A DNA stretch of 64,000 nt, taken from NCBI RefSeq assembly GCF_900177515.1, contig NZ_FXAK01000007.1, positions 2,464,501-2,528,500 on the forward strand. The letters are read 5' to 3'. Both the position numbers and the translations under genes were made by a program. The DNA comes from Azospirillum oryzae (GTDB lineage: Bacteria; Pseudomonadota; Alphaproteobacteria; Azospirillales; Azospirillaceae). Under the pieces are notes generated by a model. That model saw only the letters and a list, made by a program, of their open reading frames with translations, had not been told where the DNA came from and did no database searches. How positions within the stretch are numbered: position 1 is the first letter of the stretch; each line of letters begins with the position of its first letter. Below are positions 16,791-24,193 of the stretch, in pieces.

Positions 16791-18685
16791 CAGTCATTCA
16801 CCTTCAGTTCCATGGTCACGGAAAGCAGCGTGAAGGGCAGCGGCGCATCCTGTTCGATGCGCCACAGCGGCACGTCGGTGTCATGGCGCCAGCCGAGCGC
16901 CCGCAGCCGGCGATCGCCGGACACGCGCGGCGGCACCCCGCCGGCCGGTTGCGGCCCCAGCCGGTGAAGCGGAAGTTCCTGCAACCCGCGTCCCAGATCG
17001 ACCCGCAGCGCCGCCGTCTCCTCCAGCCGGAAGGTGACGGCGACCAGCCGGACGATGTCGGCCCCGGTCGCCTGCCCCAGCAGGTTGGGCGGCAGCGGTT
17101 CGACCCGGTGGGTGTAGGGCAGCCCGATCTCCACCTTGCGCGCCGGCGGGTCGAGCGTGACGCTGCCGGCCTGCACCGTGGCCGGGTTGCGGATCACCCC
17201 ATCGGCGACGATGGCGACCGTCCGCCCCTCCAGATGCGCCAGCCCGCCCCAGACGGCGGTTGCCTCACCCCTTTCGCCGGTGATCGCGGCGTCGAGGTTC
17301 AGCGCGTCATCGAACCGCTCGACGGTCCACACGCCCCGCCGCTCCACCAGCGCATAGACCTCGTCCCCCACCGCGGCGACGGAGCGCACCGCCCCGTCGG
17401 TCTCCAGCAGGGTCCAGGCGGTGACATTCTCCGCCCGGTAGGCGGTCAGCGCCCCCAGCGTGCCGTCCTCCATCGCCACGAACAGCAGCCGGCGGTTCTG
17501 GTCGTAATCCTGGTCGCGCGGGTTCGCCACCAGATGGCGGGCCAGCAGCGCCAGATCGTTGGCCTGATAGGCCGCTTCGGTGTCGGTGTAGAGGAACTCG
17601 CGGATTTCACGCCGGTTGCGCGGCACGAACAGGGTCGCCCCCTCGACGTCGCGCGGCGGGATGGCGCGGTCCATGGGGGAGCCGATGCGCGTCTGCCGGT
17701 TGACCTGCATGCTCTGCGGGGTCAGCGGATCGCCGGTCACCATATACTCGGCGCCCGAGGTGAAGACCTGCAGATGCCGGCCGGAGAAGACGGCGCGCAC
17801 CGCGTTGACCTGATCCGACAGGATGCCGAACTCGATGGCCTGATCGTCCAGCCCCTCGCCCAAATCGAAGTTCCAGATCTGGGCGGAACGCGACAGCCAC
17901 AGCCGGTTGGGCAGGTCGCGCGACCCGCCGATGACCAGCCGGTCCTGATGGAAGGCCGCCGACACCGGCCAGCCGCGCAAGCCCGAGAAGGCCTGTTCCT
18001 CCCACTGCGTCGTCGGCTGGGTGTCGGCCAACACCTCCTTCACCGTGGCGTTGACCTGCGTGGCCGACACCACGCCGGTCACCTGCAACTGCTTGCCCTT
18101 GATGCGGATGCGGGTGCCGTCGTGGCGCGGGTCGAACACCGGGGCCGAGGCGGTGACGGTGATCGCCCCGCTGGTCCCCGACGGCGTCACCGTCACCGCC
18201 GGATCGCCGAAGCGGTGGAAGGGCGTGCGCACCAGTTCACCTTCCACCGCGAAGGTCCACTCCGCCAGCGTCCACACTCCGTCGTCGCCGCGCGTCAGCT
18301 TGCGCGGCGACAGGTCGGGGTGGCAGACCAGCAGCGTATCGGCGCTCTGCGTCCAGGTGATCTGCGCCAGTTGCGTCAACGTCCAGGGTGCGGCAACCGA
18401 CGCCAGCTTGCTCCCACCCTGGAACACGTCGATCCAGCCGTCGGTGAAGACCAGCAGATAGGTCTGTTCGCTGTTCCGCTCGAACGCCACCAACCGGCCG
18501 TCGCCGCGGGCCAGCCCGGTGAAGGCCAGCCCCGACCGCCGCGTCACCCCGCCGGTCGGGTCGATGAACAGGTTGCGCAGCGCCAGCGCGCCGTTGTCAT
18601 AGGCCTTGAGATCGCCGCGCCCGAGCAGGCGGCGCGACACCTCGCCGGCGGTGAAGTTGGTCTTGACCTGATGCAGCCGTCCCAT
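16790..18685 (-). CDS. Tail tubular protein B-like (T7 gp12-type nozzle)
   Basis: 631 residues. The start MGRLHQVKTNFTAGEVSRRL with GRGDLKAYDNGALALRN and GGVTRRSGLAF is characteristic of the phage nozzle family in T7-like and other podoviruses; the remainder is beta-rich (VAFERNSEQTYLLVFTDGWI, HQDRLVIGGSRDLPNRLWLS). It forms the tail tip below the adaptor ring. It overlaps its neighbours at both ends by one base (TGATG), so it is translationally coupled to tail tubular A. Confidence 0.8.
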   Translation of the reverse strand: MGRLHQVKTNFTAGEVSRRLLGRGDLKAYDNGALALRNLFIDPTGGVTRRSGLAFTGLARGDGRLVAFERNSEQTYLLVFTDGWIDVFQGGSKLASVAAPWTLTQLAQITWTQSADTLLVCHPDLSPRKLTRGDDGVWTLAEWTFAVEGELVRTPFHRFGDPAVTVTPSGTSGAITVTASAPVFDPRHDGTRIRIKGKQLQVTGVVSATQVNATVKEVLADTQPTTQWEEQAFSGLRGWPVSAAFHQDRLVIGGSRDLPNRLWLSRSAQIWNFDLGEGLDDQAIEFGILSDQVNAVRAVFSGRHLQVFTSGAEYMVTGDPLTPQSMQVNRQTRIGSPMDRAIPPRDVEGATLFVPRNRREIREFLYTDTEAAYQANDLALLARHLVANPRDQDYDQNRRLLFVAMEDGTLGALTAYRAENVTAWTLLETDGAVRSVAAVGDEVYALVERRGVWTVERFDDALNLDAAITGERGEATAVWGGLAHLEGRTVAIVADGVIRNPATVQAGSVTLDPPARKVEIGLPYTHRVEPLPPNLLGQATGADIVRLVAVTFRLEETAALRVDLGRGLQELPLHRLGPQPAGGVPPRVSGDRRLRALGWRHDTDVPLWRIEQDAPLPFTLLSVTMELKVND

Positions 18686-19254
18686 CAGGCCCTCGCATCG
18701 ATCAGGGTGAAGTCCTCGAAGCCGGGCTGGCTGTCCTGCTGGGCATCGATCTGGCGGGCGCGGCGGAACTCGCTTTCGGCCAGTTGGGCCAGCAACTCCG
18801 CCCGCGTCGAGCTTTCGGTCAGCGGCAGGCAGAACTCGGCGGCGAGCCGGGCGATCAGCACCTGATCGAAGAAGGGCGGGAAATCCTCCTCCGCCAGGCG
18901 GCCGATGTAGGACAGGGTGACGGCGCCGGCATCGCACAGCAGCGTCCGGCCATTGATGCGATAGGACAGGCCGCGCCCCCGCCCGTCGCCGCCTGCCCCC
19001 AGCGCCCGCAGGAAATTGGCCGGCAGCTGGAAGGCGCAGGCATAGTCGGCGACCGGCGGTTCGGCCAGCCGCGGCAGCGTCGCCTGGACGCTGGCGAAGC
19101 TCCAGGCATTGGCCGACAGCAGCGCGTCGCGCGTCGGCGCATAGAGGGCGGCGGCGACCTCCGCCTCCGCTGTGCCGTCGTCGAAGGACGCGATGGCGGT
19201 GGCGCCGAGCTTGATCAGCGCCCGGCCGCACAGGCCGATGGCGGTCAGGGCCAT
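18685..19254 (-). CDS. Tail tubular protein A-like adaptor (T7 gp11-type)
   Basis: 189-residue mostly helical protein. It has the family's N-terminal ALTAIGLCGRALIKLGATAI, the Asn/Trp segment LLSANAWSFASV, and the C-terminal LIARLAAEFCLPLTESSTRA. Adaptor rings of this type join the portal to the nozzle. It lies directly upstream of tail tubular B, as in T7. Confidence 0.8.
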   Translation of the reverse strand: MALTAIGLCGRALIKLGATAIASFDDGTAEAEVAAALYAPTRDALLSANAWSFASVQATLPRLAEPPVADYACAFQLPANFLRALGAGGDGRGRGLSYRINGRTLLCDAGAVTLSYIGRLAEEDFPPFFDQVLIARLAAEFCLPLTESSTRAELLAQLAESEFRRARQIDAQQDSQPGFEDFTLIDARA

Positions 19255-19332
19255 GGTCTGGTCTCCCTTCCAGGGTTCCGGAAAGGCGCCGCCCCCTATG
19301 GTCGACGTGCGGCGCCCTCCCCCATCGGCGGA

Positions 19333-19605
19333 TCAGTCGCTGTTGGCGCTGCCGAACGGCGTCAGGTTGGCGACATCCACCGCCCCGTTGGCGCTGGCCG
19401 CCACCACCAGCACACCGGTTGCCGGCGTGGCGCCGCCGACCGCGCAGTTGGCCAGCAGCATGTCGCCCACCCGCAGCAGGTCGGCCGCGCCGTTGAAATA
19501 GCCGGCGGTGTCGACATCGGTCGCCGCATCGGCCGTGGTGTAGTGCCAGAGCGTGAAGCCGTTGGCATAGGCGAGCACGCTCAAATCCTTGGACGCATAG
19601 GCCAT
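19333..19605 (-). CDS. Small structural-type protein of the resident phage, 90 residues
   Basis: Starts at 19605 after GGAG. The sequence (DLSVLAYANGFTLWHYTTAD, GYFNGAADLLRVGDMLLANC) is a compact beta-rich domain repeatedly found next to podoviral capsid genes, where it may be a head decoration or tail-associated protein. It lies 64 bp downstream of the capsid stop. No further function can be read from the sequence. Confidence 0.6.
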   Translation of the reverse strand: MAYASKDLSVLAYANGFTLWHYTTADAATDVDTAGYFNGAADLLRVGDMLLANCAVGGATPATGVLVVAASANGAVDVANLTPFGSANSD

Positions 19606-19668
19606 GGATCGAAGTCTCCGGAATCTATTGGGGGGATGCGGGAGAAGGGGAGGATCACCGTCCCCGGA

Positions 19669-19838
19669 TCAGCTCTCCAGGCAGCGCAGGGTCACCACGC
19701 CGGTGGTGTCGATCAGCGCGGCGCCCTGGCTCATCATGTTGTTGACGAAGTGGGCCGCGCGGTCGCCGTGCCAGGTGATGTCGGTCTTCACGTCGGCGCC
19801 CGCCGCGTGGCCGACCGCCGTCTTGTGGTACCAGTGGC
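19669..19838 (-). pseudogene. Major capsid gene of the resident phage, 3' fragment
   Basis: The frame reads WYHKTAVGHAAGADVK from 19833 down, then TDITWHGDRAAHFVNNMMSQ and ends VVTLRCLES with TGA at 19669-19671: 54 residues of a capsid C-terminus with no start codon of its own. The matching 5' fragment lies at 63340-63996. The codon phase is continuous across the shared CAGTGGC, giving RLCH-WYHK at the junction and a 272-residue protein. The gene is interrupted by the inner prophage rather than decayed: no internal stops or frameshifts are seen. Confidence 0.88.
19832..19838 (+). repeat. attL core of the inner prophage (7-bp direct repeat)
   Basis: CAGTGGC, identical to 63341-63347. To its left is the capsid 3' fragment; to its right is prophage sequence. 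Joining the sequence left of this copy to that right of the other restores an uninterrupted capsid reading frame, which locates the crossover to within these seven bases. No longer identity flanks it. Confidence 0.85.
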
Positions 19839-19841
19839 GGG

Positions 19842-19895
19842 CCGCAAAACCTGTGTTTTCAAACGGTTAGCATGCTGTTTTGCGGAACATTTTGC
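19842..19895. repeat. GCAAAAC repeats beside attL, possible integrase arm sites
   Basis: CCGCAAAAC (19842-19850) and its exact reverse complement GTTTTGCGG (19877-19885) form a 9-bp inverted repeat with a 26-bp spacer, and TTTTGC recurs at 19890-19895. Another GCAAAAC lies at 63297-63303, 38 bp inside attR. Short repeats flanking the core are typical of arm-type integrase binding sites. Binding is inferred. Confidence 0.4.
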
Positions 19896-20357
19896 AGCGG
19901 GATGAGAACATCGAAGTCTTTTGCTGGGCAGTTTGTTCTTTCCGTGTTCTCTGCGCGCCACGCTGCCGGCGGGGCGACCGGATCGCCCCGTCGCTGCAGT
20001 AGCGATACCGCCCCTATGTGCTCGCGCCCCGGCCGGCTCTGAGTCCCGGCCGCCTACAGCGGACGCATTTATCCCTGCCCAGAGCGCATCAGGGGCGGCA
20101 CTTGATCCGGTGGCAGCCCTCAGCTGGATTTAAGGCTTCAGCAACGGATGCATAAACGCACACACTTGCTCCATCGCAGCACAGTTGTTGCCCGAAATTA
20201 AAAGTCGCAAGTCATCACATTTCGCTGCATTTGCAGGGTTCCCCCATCAGCCAAAAGGGCTACCCTATAGGCAGCGCGCCCTACAGTTTGGGAACCTGAC
20301 AAGGTTCAACTTCGCTGTATGTGGGTACTTCTAATATAGATCAGGGCTCCCAACACC
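19896..20357. other. Gene-free region at the left end of the inner prophage
   Basis: About 460 bp without a convincing gene; the longest open frame (70 residues at 19921-20133) has no ribosome binding site or family resemblance. A separated GGTTCCC / GGGAACC pair (about 20235-20296) is present, and TAATAT near 20333 could be the -10 of a promoter for the Hint gene. The stretch is attP-flanking DNA by position. Confidence 0.5.
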
Positions 20358-20972
20358 ATGACCCCACTTCCGACGCCTACCTGCATCCTCCGCGGCACGT
20401 ACGTCCGGTCCATGTTTGGCGACGTGCCTGTCGAGAGCCTGAAGATCGGCGACATGATCAAGTCGTCCGTCACTGGTGAGTTCCGCCCCATCCGTTGGAT
20501 TGGGCAGCGGCTACTGGCTGGCTCGTCGTTCGACACCGAACATCTGCGCAAGGTTCATCTGCCAGTGCGGATCGCCCGCGACGCCATCGCCCAAGGCCTG
20601 CCCTCCCGCGACCTCTACATCTCCCCCGGTCACGCGCTGCTGATTGGCGAGTACGGTGTTTCGGCTCGCCTGCTGATCAACGGCTCGTCCATTCGGCAAG
20701 TCGATGCGATGGAGGAAATCGAGTATTTCCACATCGAACTCGACAGCCATGACGGCATGTACGCCGAGGGACTGCCGGTCGAGACTTATCTCGAAGCGGA
20801 CAACCGTCAGGCTTACGACAACGCCGCCGAGTACGAGGCGCTGTATCCGGGGGACGATCCGCGCGTCCAGGAGCCCTGCGTGAAGATCGACATTCCGCTG
20901 GCTGCGCTGGAGCAGATCCGCACCAATGTGAATAAACGCGCCGAGCAGATTGAATCCGTCGAAGTGGCGTGA
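20358..20972 (+). CDS. Stand-alone Hint-domain (Hedgehog/intein-type) protein, prophage moron
   Basis: 204 residues. The Hint fold is indicated by an N-terminal nucleophile Cys at residue 9 in PTPTCILRGTYV, the following VESLKIGDMIKSS, and the block LYISPGHALLIGEYGVSARL that corresponds to the His-containing motif of Hedgehog autoprocessing domains. Such domains normally follow a larger secreted or structural protein and catalyse its self-cleavage; here only eight residues precede the Cys, so no extein is attached and the last residue is not Asn. It is plus-strand and alone, opposite to the late genes, as expected of a lysogenically expressed moron. The role is unknown. Confidence 0.7.
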   Translation: MTPLPTPTCILRGTYVRSMFGDVPVESLKIGDMIKSSVTGEFRPIRWIGQRLLAGSSFDTEHLRKVHLPVRIARDAIAQGLPSRDLYISPGHALLIGEYGVSARLLINGSSIRQVDAMEEIEYFHIELDSHDGMYAEGLPVETYLEADNRQAYDNAAEYEALYPGDDPRVQEPCVKIDIPLAALEQIRTNVNKRAEQIESVEVA

Positions 20973-21004
20973 GGCCACTTCAACGGCGGTTGTCGAATAG
21001 ATAT

Positions 21005-21036
21005 GGCAAGGGCCGTCCTTCAGGGCGGCCCTTGCC
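21005..21036. terminator. Hairpin between the Hint gene and the holin gene
   Basis: Stem GGCAAGGGCCGTCC / GGGCGGCCCTTGCC with loop TTCA and one mismatch in 14. It sits between two convergent genes. No long T-run follows on either strand, so it may need Rho or simply insulate the two transcripts; also the end of the whole late operon on the minus strand. Confidence 0.7.
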
Positions 21037-21050
21037 GGTTAAGCGCAGCA

Positions 21051-21458
21051 TCATCGCGCCACACCCTTCACCTTCTCATAGCTCCGGTAAGCACCCAGAC
21101 CCAGCAGCGGCACCAGCAGCCCCATTAGCGTGTCAGTGTCGATGACCGGCATCGGAGTGCCGGGCGACCAGATCGACAGCGCCCAGCCCATCAACGGGTA
21201 GCCAACCGTCTGGACCAGCAGGCCGCCCACACAGACCCATCCGGCAGCGGGCCGCCACCCGGAGACGAACAGGTTCGGGTTGGCGGCCTCCGCAGCGTTG
21301 ACGGCGAGTTGCGACGAGTCGCCGGACTGGAGCATGGCCACCAGCTGGGCGTTGGCCGACGCGGCGGCCTTCGCTTTGGCGTCCGGGTCCGGGATCTTGT
21401 CCAGCAGATCGGCCAGCAGCGGTGTCAGAGCGGTGATAAGCGGAATGGCGACGGCCAT
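21051..21458 (-). CDS. Holin of the 3TM family
   Basis: 135 residues. A helical N-terminal half rich in Ala/Asp/Lys is followed by the family signature SGWRPAAGWVCVGGLLVQTV, then LMGLLVPLLGLGAYRSYEKV, giving two to three membrane segments. The family includes holins that release gene transfer agents and phages of alphaproteobacteria. It permits endolysin to reach the peptidoglycan. Starts after AAGGAGG. It is the last late gene, downstream of the endolysin with a small plus-strand gene between them. Confidence 0.85.
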   Translation of the reverse strand: MAVAIPLITALTPLLADLLDKIPDPDAKAKAAASANAQLVAMLQSGDSSQLAVNAAEAANPNLFVSGWRPAAGWVCVGGLLVQTVGYPLMGWALSIWSPGTPMPVIDTDTLMGLLVPLLGLGAYRSYEKVKGVAR

Positions 21459-21577
21459 GGATGCCTCCTTTCAGGAATGAAAAAGCCCGCAGCCGAGATG
21501 GCGCGGGCGGGACGGGTATGTGTTACAGATGTGATCAAGGTATCGTATTAAGCGTGCTCATAGTCTCGAGGCTGAAC

Positions 21578-21811
21578 ATGCAGGAGCTGCAGTACAATTC
21601 CCCGGAAGAAGTCCAGAGCCAGCTCTCACAGAATGCGGTTCTGTGGATTGTGACGGCCAATAGCGTGACCGGCACGCTTTCCTGCGCAGTATCTCTGCCG
21701 GCGATGTACGAATGTCGCGATCGCGGACTGATAGAACAGGCTGAGCAGATTGGGCGGTGGAAGCTCAACCAGCAAGGCTGGCACGTTCGTCGAGTGATGC
21801 TGAGGCAATGA
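21578..21811 (+). CDS. Small hypothetical protein between the lysis genes
   Basis: 77 residues (MQELQYNSPEEVQSQLSQNA ... QQGWHVRRVMLRQ) on the strand opposite to its neighbours. It contains a hydrophobic stretch (AVLWIVTANSVTGTLSCAVS) that is probably a strand pair rather than a membrane helix. The internal ATG at 21578 is preferred to the longer frame, which runs back into the holin start region. It is a lower-GC insertion between endolysin and holin, like the other plus-strand genes nearby. No family recognised. Confidence 0.5.
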   Translation: MQELQYNSPEEVQSQLSQNAVLWIVTANSVTGTLSCAVSLPAMYECRDRGLIEQAEQIGRWKLNQQGWHVRRVMLRQ

Positions 21812-21814
21812 GAG

Positions 21815-22375
21815 TTACGCCTCCATGAACTCGGCCAGCCGGTTGAACCAGCCGGCGGCGTTGAGCGCCTGATCGTCGGTGCGGCCACGCTTCCGAGCGT
21901 CGCCCGAGATTAGGTCGCCGTAGAAGCACATTCGGGCCACAAAGATCGAGCGCCGCAGCCCGGCCGCATCGCCACCGTTGACCGCGGCCAGTGTCTTCGG
22001 GCCGACGGCGCCGTCGACTTTCAGCACCGGCCGGCCGACCAGATCATTGACCGCATCCTGAAGCCACGTCCCGGCGCGCGTCGGGCCATGGTTGACGCCC
22101 GAGTCGATCACCAGGGCGCGGAGAGCGTCGTCGGTGATGCCGGCGAAGCCCGGCTCCTCGATGTAGCGGGCGCGGTAGATCGCCCGCACCTCGGCTTCAT
22201 CCAGGGCGGCGACATCGGCCGCCGTGACCGGGCGCTTCCGCCAGCTGGCCAGCGTCGCCAGTGTGATGCCGCCCTTCGTCGGGCCGCCGCGGTCGCTCGG
22301 CCGGTCGGTGTAGCGGGGCCAGCCCTCCCGACGGAGGATGGTGTCGATGATGGCTTCGGTGTTGAGTGTCACCAT
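21815..22375 (-). CDS. Endolysin, GH108 N-acetylmuramidase
   Basis: 186 residues. The catalytic glutamate is in RREGWPRY (residue 17) and is followed by DRGGPTKGGIT, the E-(11)-D/x-GG-T-x-GIT pattern of GH108 lysozymes; the middle contains VIDSGVNHGPTRAGTWLQDA. The C-terminal half (VDGAVGPKTLAAVN) is the peptidoglycan-binding segment usual in this family. There is no signal peptide, so export depends on the holin downstream. Starts after GGAG. Confidence 0.92.
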   Translation of the reverse strand: MVTLNTEAIIDTILRREGWPRYTDRPSDRGGPTKGGITLATLASWRKRPVTAADVAALDEAEVRAIYRARYIEEPGFAGITDDALRALVIDSGVNHGPTRAGTWLQDAVNDLVGRPVLKVDGAVGPKTLAAVNGGDAAGLRRSIFVARMCFYGDLISGDARKRGRTDDQALNAAGWFNRLAEFMEA

Positions 22376-22539
22376 GGTTCAAACTCCGGGCATGGAAAAG
22401 GCGCCACGCGGGCGCCGGAGAGGGGTGAGGCATGTCGAAGGCACGGCTTACAGCTTAAATGCTGTGGACTCTTGGTTGCGCCCAATGTACGCAATGCGCT
22501 TGTCATCGTCCCGGCGCTGCCGCCTAGATGGGGTCTTCG

Positions 22540-23370
22540 ATGTTTCAGAAACTTGCTTTCAAAGATGGTGACGGGAAGAGTCGTACCGGCACCCTGTACC
22601 CCGATGTTGAGCAAGGTCAGTCATTCCAGAATGAAGACAAGATAATAGAGCATATTGTCTCTCAGATGGGAATTTCAGGAAGCGAGCGATACTATGTGGA
22701 TATTGGGGCAAGCAACGGCATCCAGATGAGCAACACATTTGCCCTGGTTGCAAGTGGGTGGTCAGGAATTTCTGTAGAAGCGAATGCCGATAAGTTCGCG
22801 TGCCTCGCTAATTATTACAGATCTTTCGAGGGAGCAAGCCTATTTAGAGGTTTGGCGACGCCAGAGAATATCTTGAACATTTTGTCAGCGTTCAATGCTC
22901 CTAAGAGATTTGGTTTTCTCAGCCTTGATATTGATGGCTACGACTGGTTCGTTCTAGAGAGACTTTTGGAAGAATATCGGCCATCGGTTATTTGCATGGA
23001 GATTAATGAAAGCCTGCCGCCGCCCTTGAAATTCTCGGTTTTGTATCGACCAGACTATTGGTGGCAAGTTAACCACTTCTTTGGCTGCAGTATCTCCAAA
23101 GTATCAGAGCTGGCAGAAAAAACCGGCTACGGGATATATTTGCTTGAATACAACAACTTGTTTCTAATTGATAAAAGACTAGTGAATTTCACTTCCATGA
23201 GTGCAGAAGAAGCCTATCTGAAAGGTTACGTTAACCGCGAGGATAGGAAAAAGAAGTTTTACTGGAATGAAGGTATGGATGCCCTCATTGGTATGAGCCC
23301 GGCGGAGTCTATAGAATTTGTAAAGGATAAATTCTCGCAGTACGAGGGCATGTACACGCTGGAAGTCTAG
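22540..23370 (+). CDS. AT-rich SAM-dependent methyltransferase-like moron (FkbM-like)
   Basis: 276 residues. The Rossmann SAM-binding loop is YVDIGASNGIQMSNTFAL near residue 50, with acidic residues in SVEANADKF and LSLDIDGYDWFVLERL, as in FkbM-type methyltransferases, many of which modify surface polysaccharide. ATG 22540 is preferred to 22528 because GGGG lies just upstream. The gene is strikingly AT-rich compared with every neighbour and uses codons rare in this genome (AGA, ATA, TTA), which indicates recent transfer. It is plus-strand between endolysin and tail-fibre genes and ends in an inverted repeat. A role in altering host surface glycans is inference. Confidence 0.65.
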   Translation: MFQKLAFKDGDGKSRTGTLYPDVEQGQSFQNEDKIIEHIVSQMGISGSERYYVDIGASNGIQMSNTFALVASGWSGISVEANADKFACLANYYRSFEGASLFRGLATPENILNILSAFNAPKRFGFLSLDIDGYDWFVLERLLEEYRPSVICMEINESLPPPLKFSVLYRPDYWWQVNHFFGCSISKVSELAEKTGYGIYLLEYNNLFLIDKRLVNFTSMSAEEAYLKGYVNREDRKKKFYWNEGMDALIGMSPAESIEFVKDKFSQYEGMYTLEV

Positions 23371-23385
23371 TAGTTCGATTGAATT

Positions 23386-23430
23386 CATACATCCTGGAAT
23401 ACCTGCAGAAATAGCATTCCAGGATGTATG
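23386..23430. repeat. 15-bp perfect inverted repeat after the methyltransferase gene
   Basis: CATACATCCTGGAAT (23386-23400) and its exact reverse complement (23416-23430), spacer 15 nt, beginning 15 bp after the stop codon. It would form a stable RNA hairpin and may end the methyltransferase transcript, although no T-run follows. The remainder of the 328-bp gap 23371-23698 shows no supported gene. Confidence 0.7.
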
Positions 23431-23698
23431 CCAAGTATACTTTTAGCGCGCGTCCAGATTTAGCCAGTTATCTCGCCCACCTAAGCCGGATCCGTACGGC
23501 AGCACAAGGCAGATATATGCCATGCACCTGTCAGCACTGCCGTTCAGATGCCAATTCCTTCCGGCGTGCTTAGTGGATAGCGTAGGCAGTGGCACCCAGA
23601 AGAACACACGCGCTTCTGCGGTGCAAAGCCAGGAAACTCAGGAATGGCCCTACCCCCCTACTCGCGACCGCCACGGCAGTTGGAATGTTGTCGCGCGA

Positions 23699-24184
23699 TC
23701 AGGGCCAGTCGGCGGCGATGTCCACAGCCAGCACCGCTTCGGCGGTGTCCGCCGCATCAATGGCAGCGATAAGATCCAACTCGCGGTCGAAGCAAGCCTG
23801 GACGTGGTCAGAAACGGCATCACCGATTGCGATCACCTGCGCACTGGTCAAAGCGATCTCTGTTCCGTCTGTCCCCTTCCACCGGTGAAAGCGATCCGGA
23901 TACTTCTCGGCCGTCCGGTACTTCCCATTGAGCAAGGTCTTTGACCTATCGTCGGTAGCGATGACAGAGCCGTCTGGCATCGTGATGCCACCGCACTCGT
24001 GTTCCCATCGAATGTCAGCCAAGGCTTCCTTGCGAGCTGCCCGTACCTCGCCCAGTGGGATCGGCTCCACATTCCAGACCCGGATGATCCGGTTGTTCTC
24101 CGGGTCCGGAGCGTCAGGCTGATGGGTGGATGCGCGACGATGCGTGCGACTGTCATAGGGCGGGTCGATCTGAAATATTTCCAT
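23699..24184 (-). CDS. DUF4376 protein, tail-fibre accessory
   Basis: 161 residues. The N-terminus is a charged, Pro-containing segment; the C-terminal ~110 residues show the DUF4376 pattern: ALADIRWEHECGGITMPDG, SVIATDDRSKTLLNGKY, FHRWKGTDGTEIALTSAQVI, then a helical tail. DUF4376 is found at the end of phage tail-fibre operons or fused to fibre-assembly proteins. It starts 10 bp after the fibre stop with AAAGGTG upstream, so it is co-transcribed with it. Confidence 0.8.
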   Translation of the reverse strand: MEIFQIDPPYDSRTHRRASTHQPDAPDPENNRIIRVWNVEPIPLGEVRAARKEALADIRWEHECGGITMPDGSVIATDDRSKTLLNGKYRTAEKYPDRFHRWKGTDGTEIALTSAQVIAIGDAVSDHVQACFDRELDLIAAIDAADTAEAVLAVDIAADWP

Positions 24185-24193
24185 GCGTCACCT

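Larger units (their letters stand above)
12043..19838 (-). mobile_element. Resident podovirus-like (T7-type) prophage element, left portion
   Basis: A continuous minus-strand block with tightly overlapping genes in T7 order: capsid C-terminus, small protein, tail tubular A, tail tubular B, internal-virion-like protein, tail fibre, large terminase, membrane protein. T7-like phages likewise end the late region with tail fibre then large terminase. Its other half begins at 63341 and runs off the right edge. Polymerase, portal and scaffold are not visible and would lie beyond 64000 if present. Whether this is a complete prophage or a remnant cannot be told from the window. The left boundary near 12023-12042 is inferred from the change of gene content. 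Confidence 0.85.

Noticed and set aside
13728..16967. Plus-strand open frame of 1079 codons
   Set aside because: Lies opposite the coupled tail-fibre and terminase genes and reads as Arg/Pro/His-rich sequence; a high-GC shadow. The same applies to 28726-31329 opposite the tape measure and 46963-48714 opposite the primase.
19832..19838. tRNA or tmRNA as integration target
   Set aside because: No tRNA-like sequence at either junction; the fused capsid frame accounts for both flanks.
19921..20133. Plus-strand frame of 70 codons near attL
   Set aside because: No ribosome binding site and no protein-like pattern; probably non-coding attP-flanking DNA.
22088..22645. Plus-strand frame of 185 codons opposite the endolysin
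   Set aside because: Overlaps the clear GH108 gene and the methyltransferase start; shadow.
23522..23944. Plus-strand frame of 140 codons opposite the DUF4376 gene
   Set aside because: No family features; the minus-strand frame has a good start, coupling to the fibre gene and a known domain.
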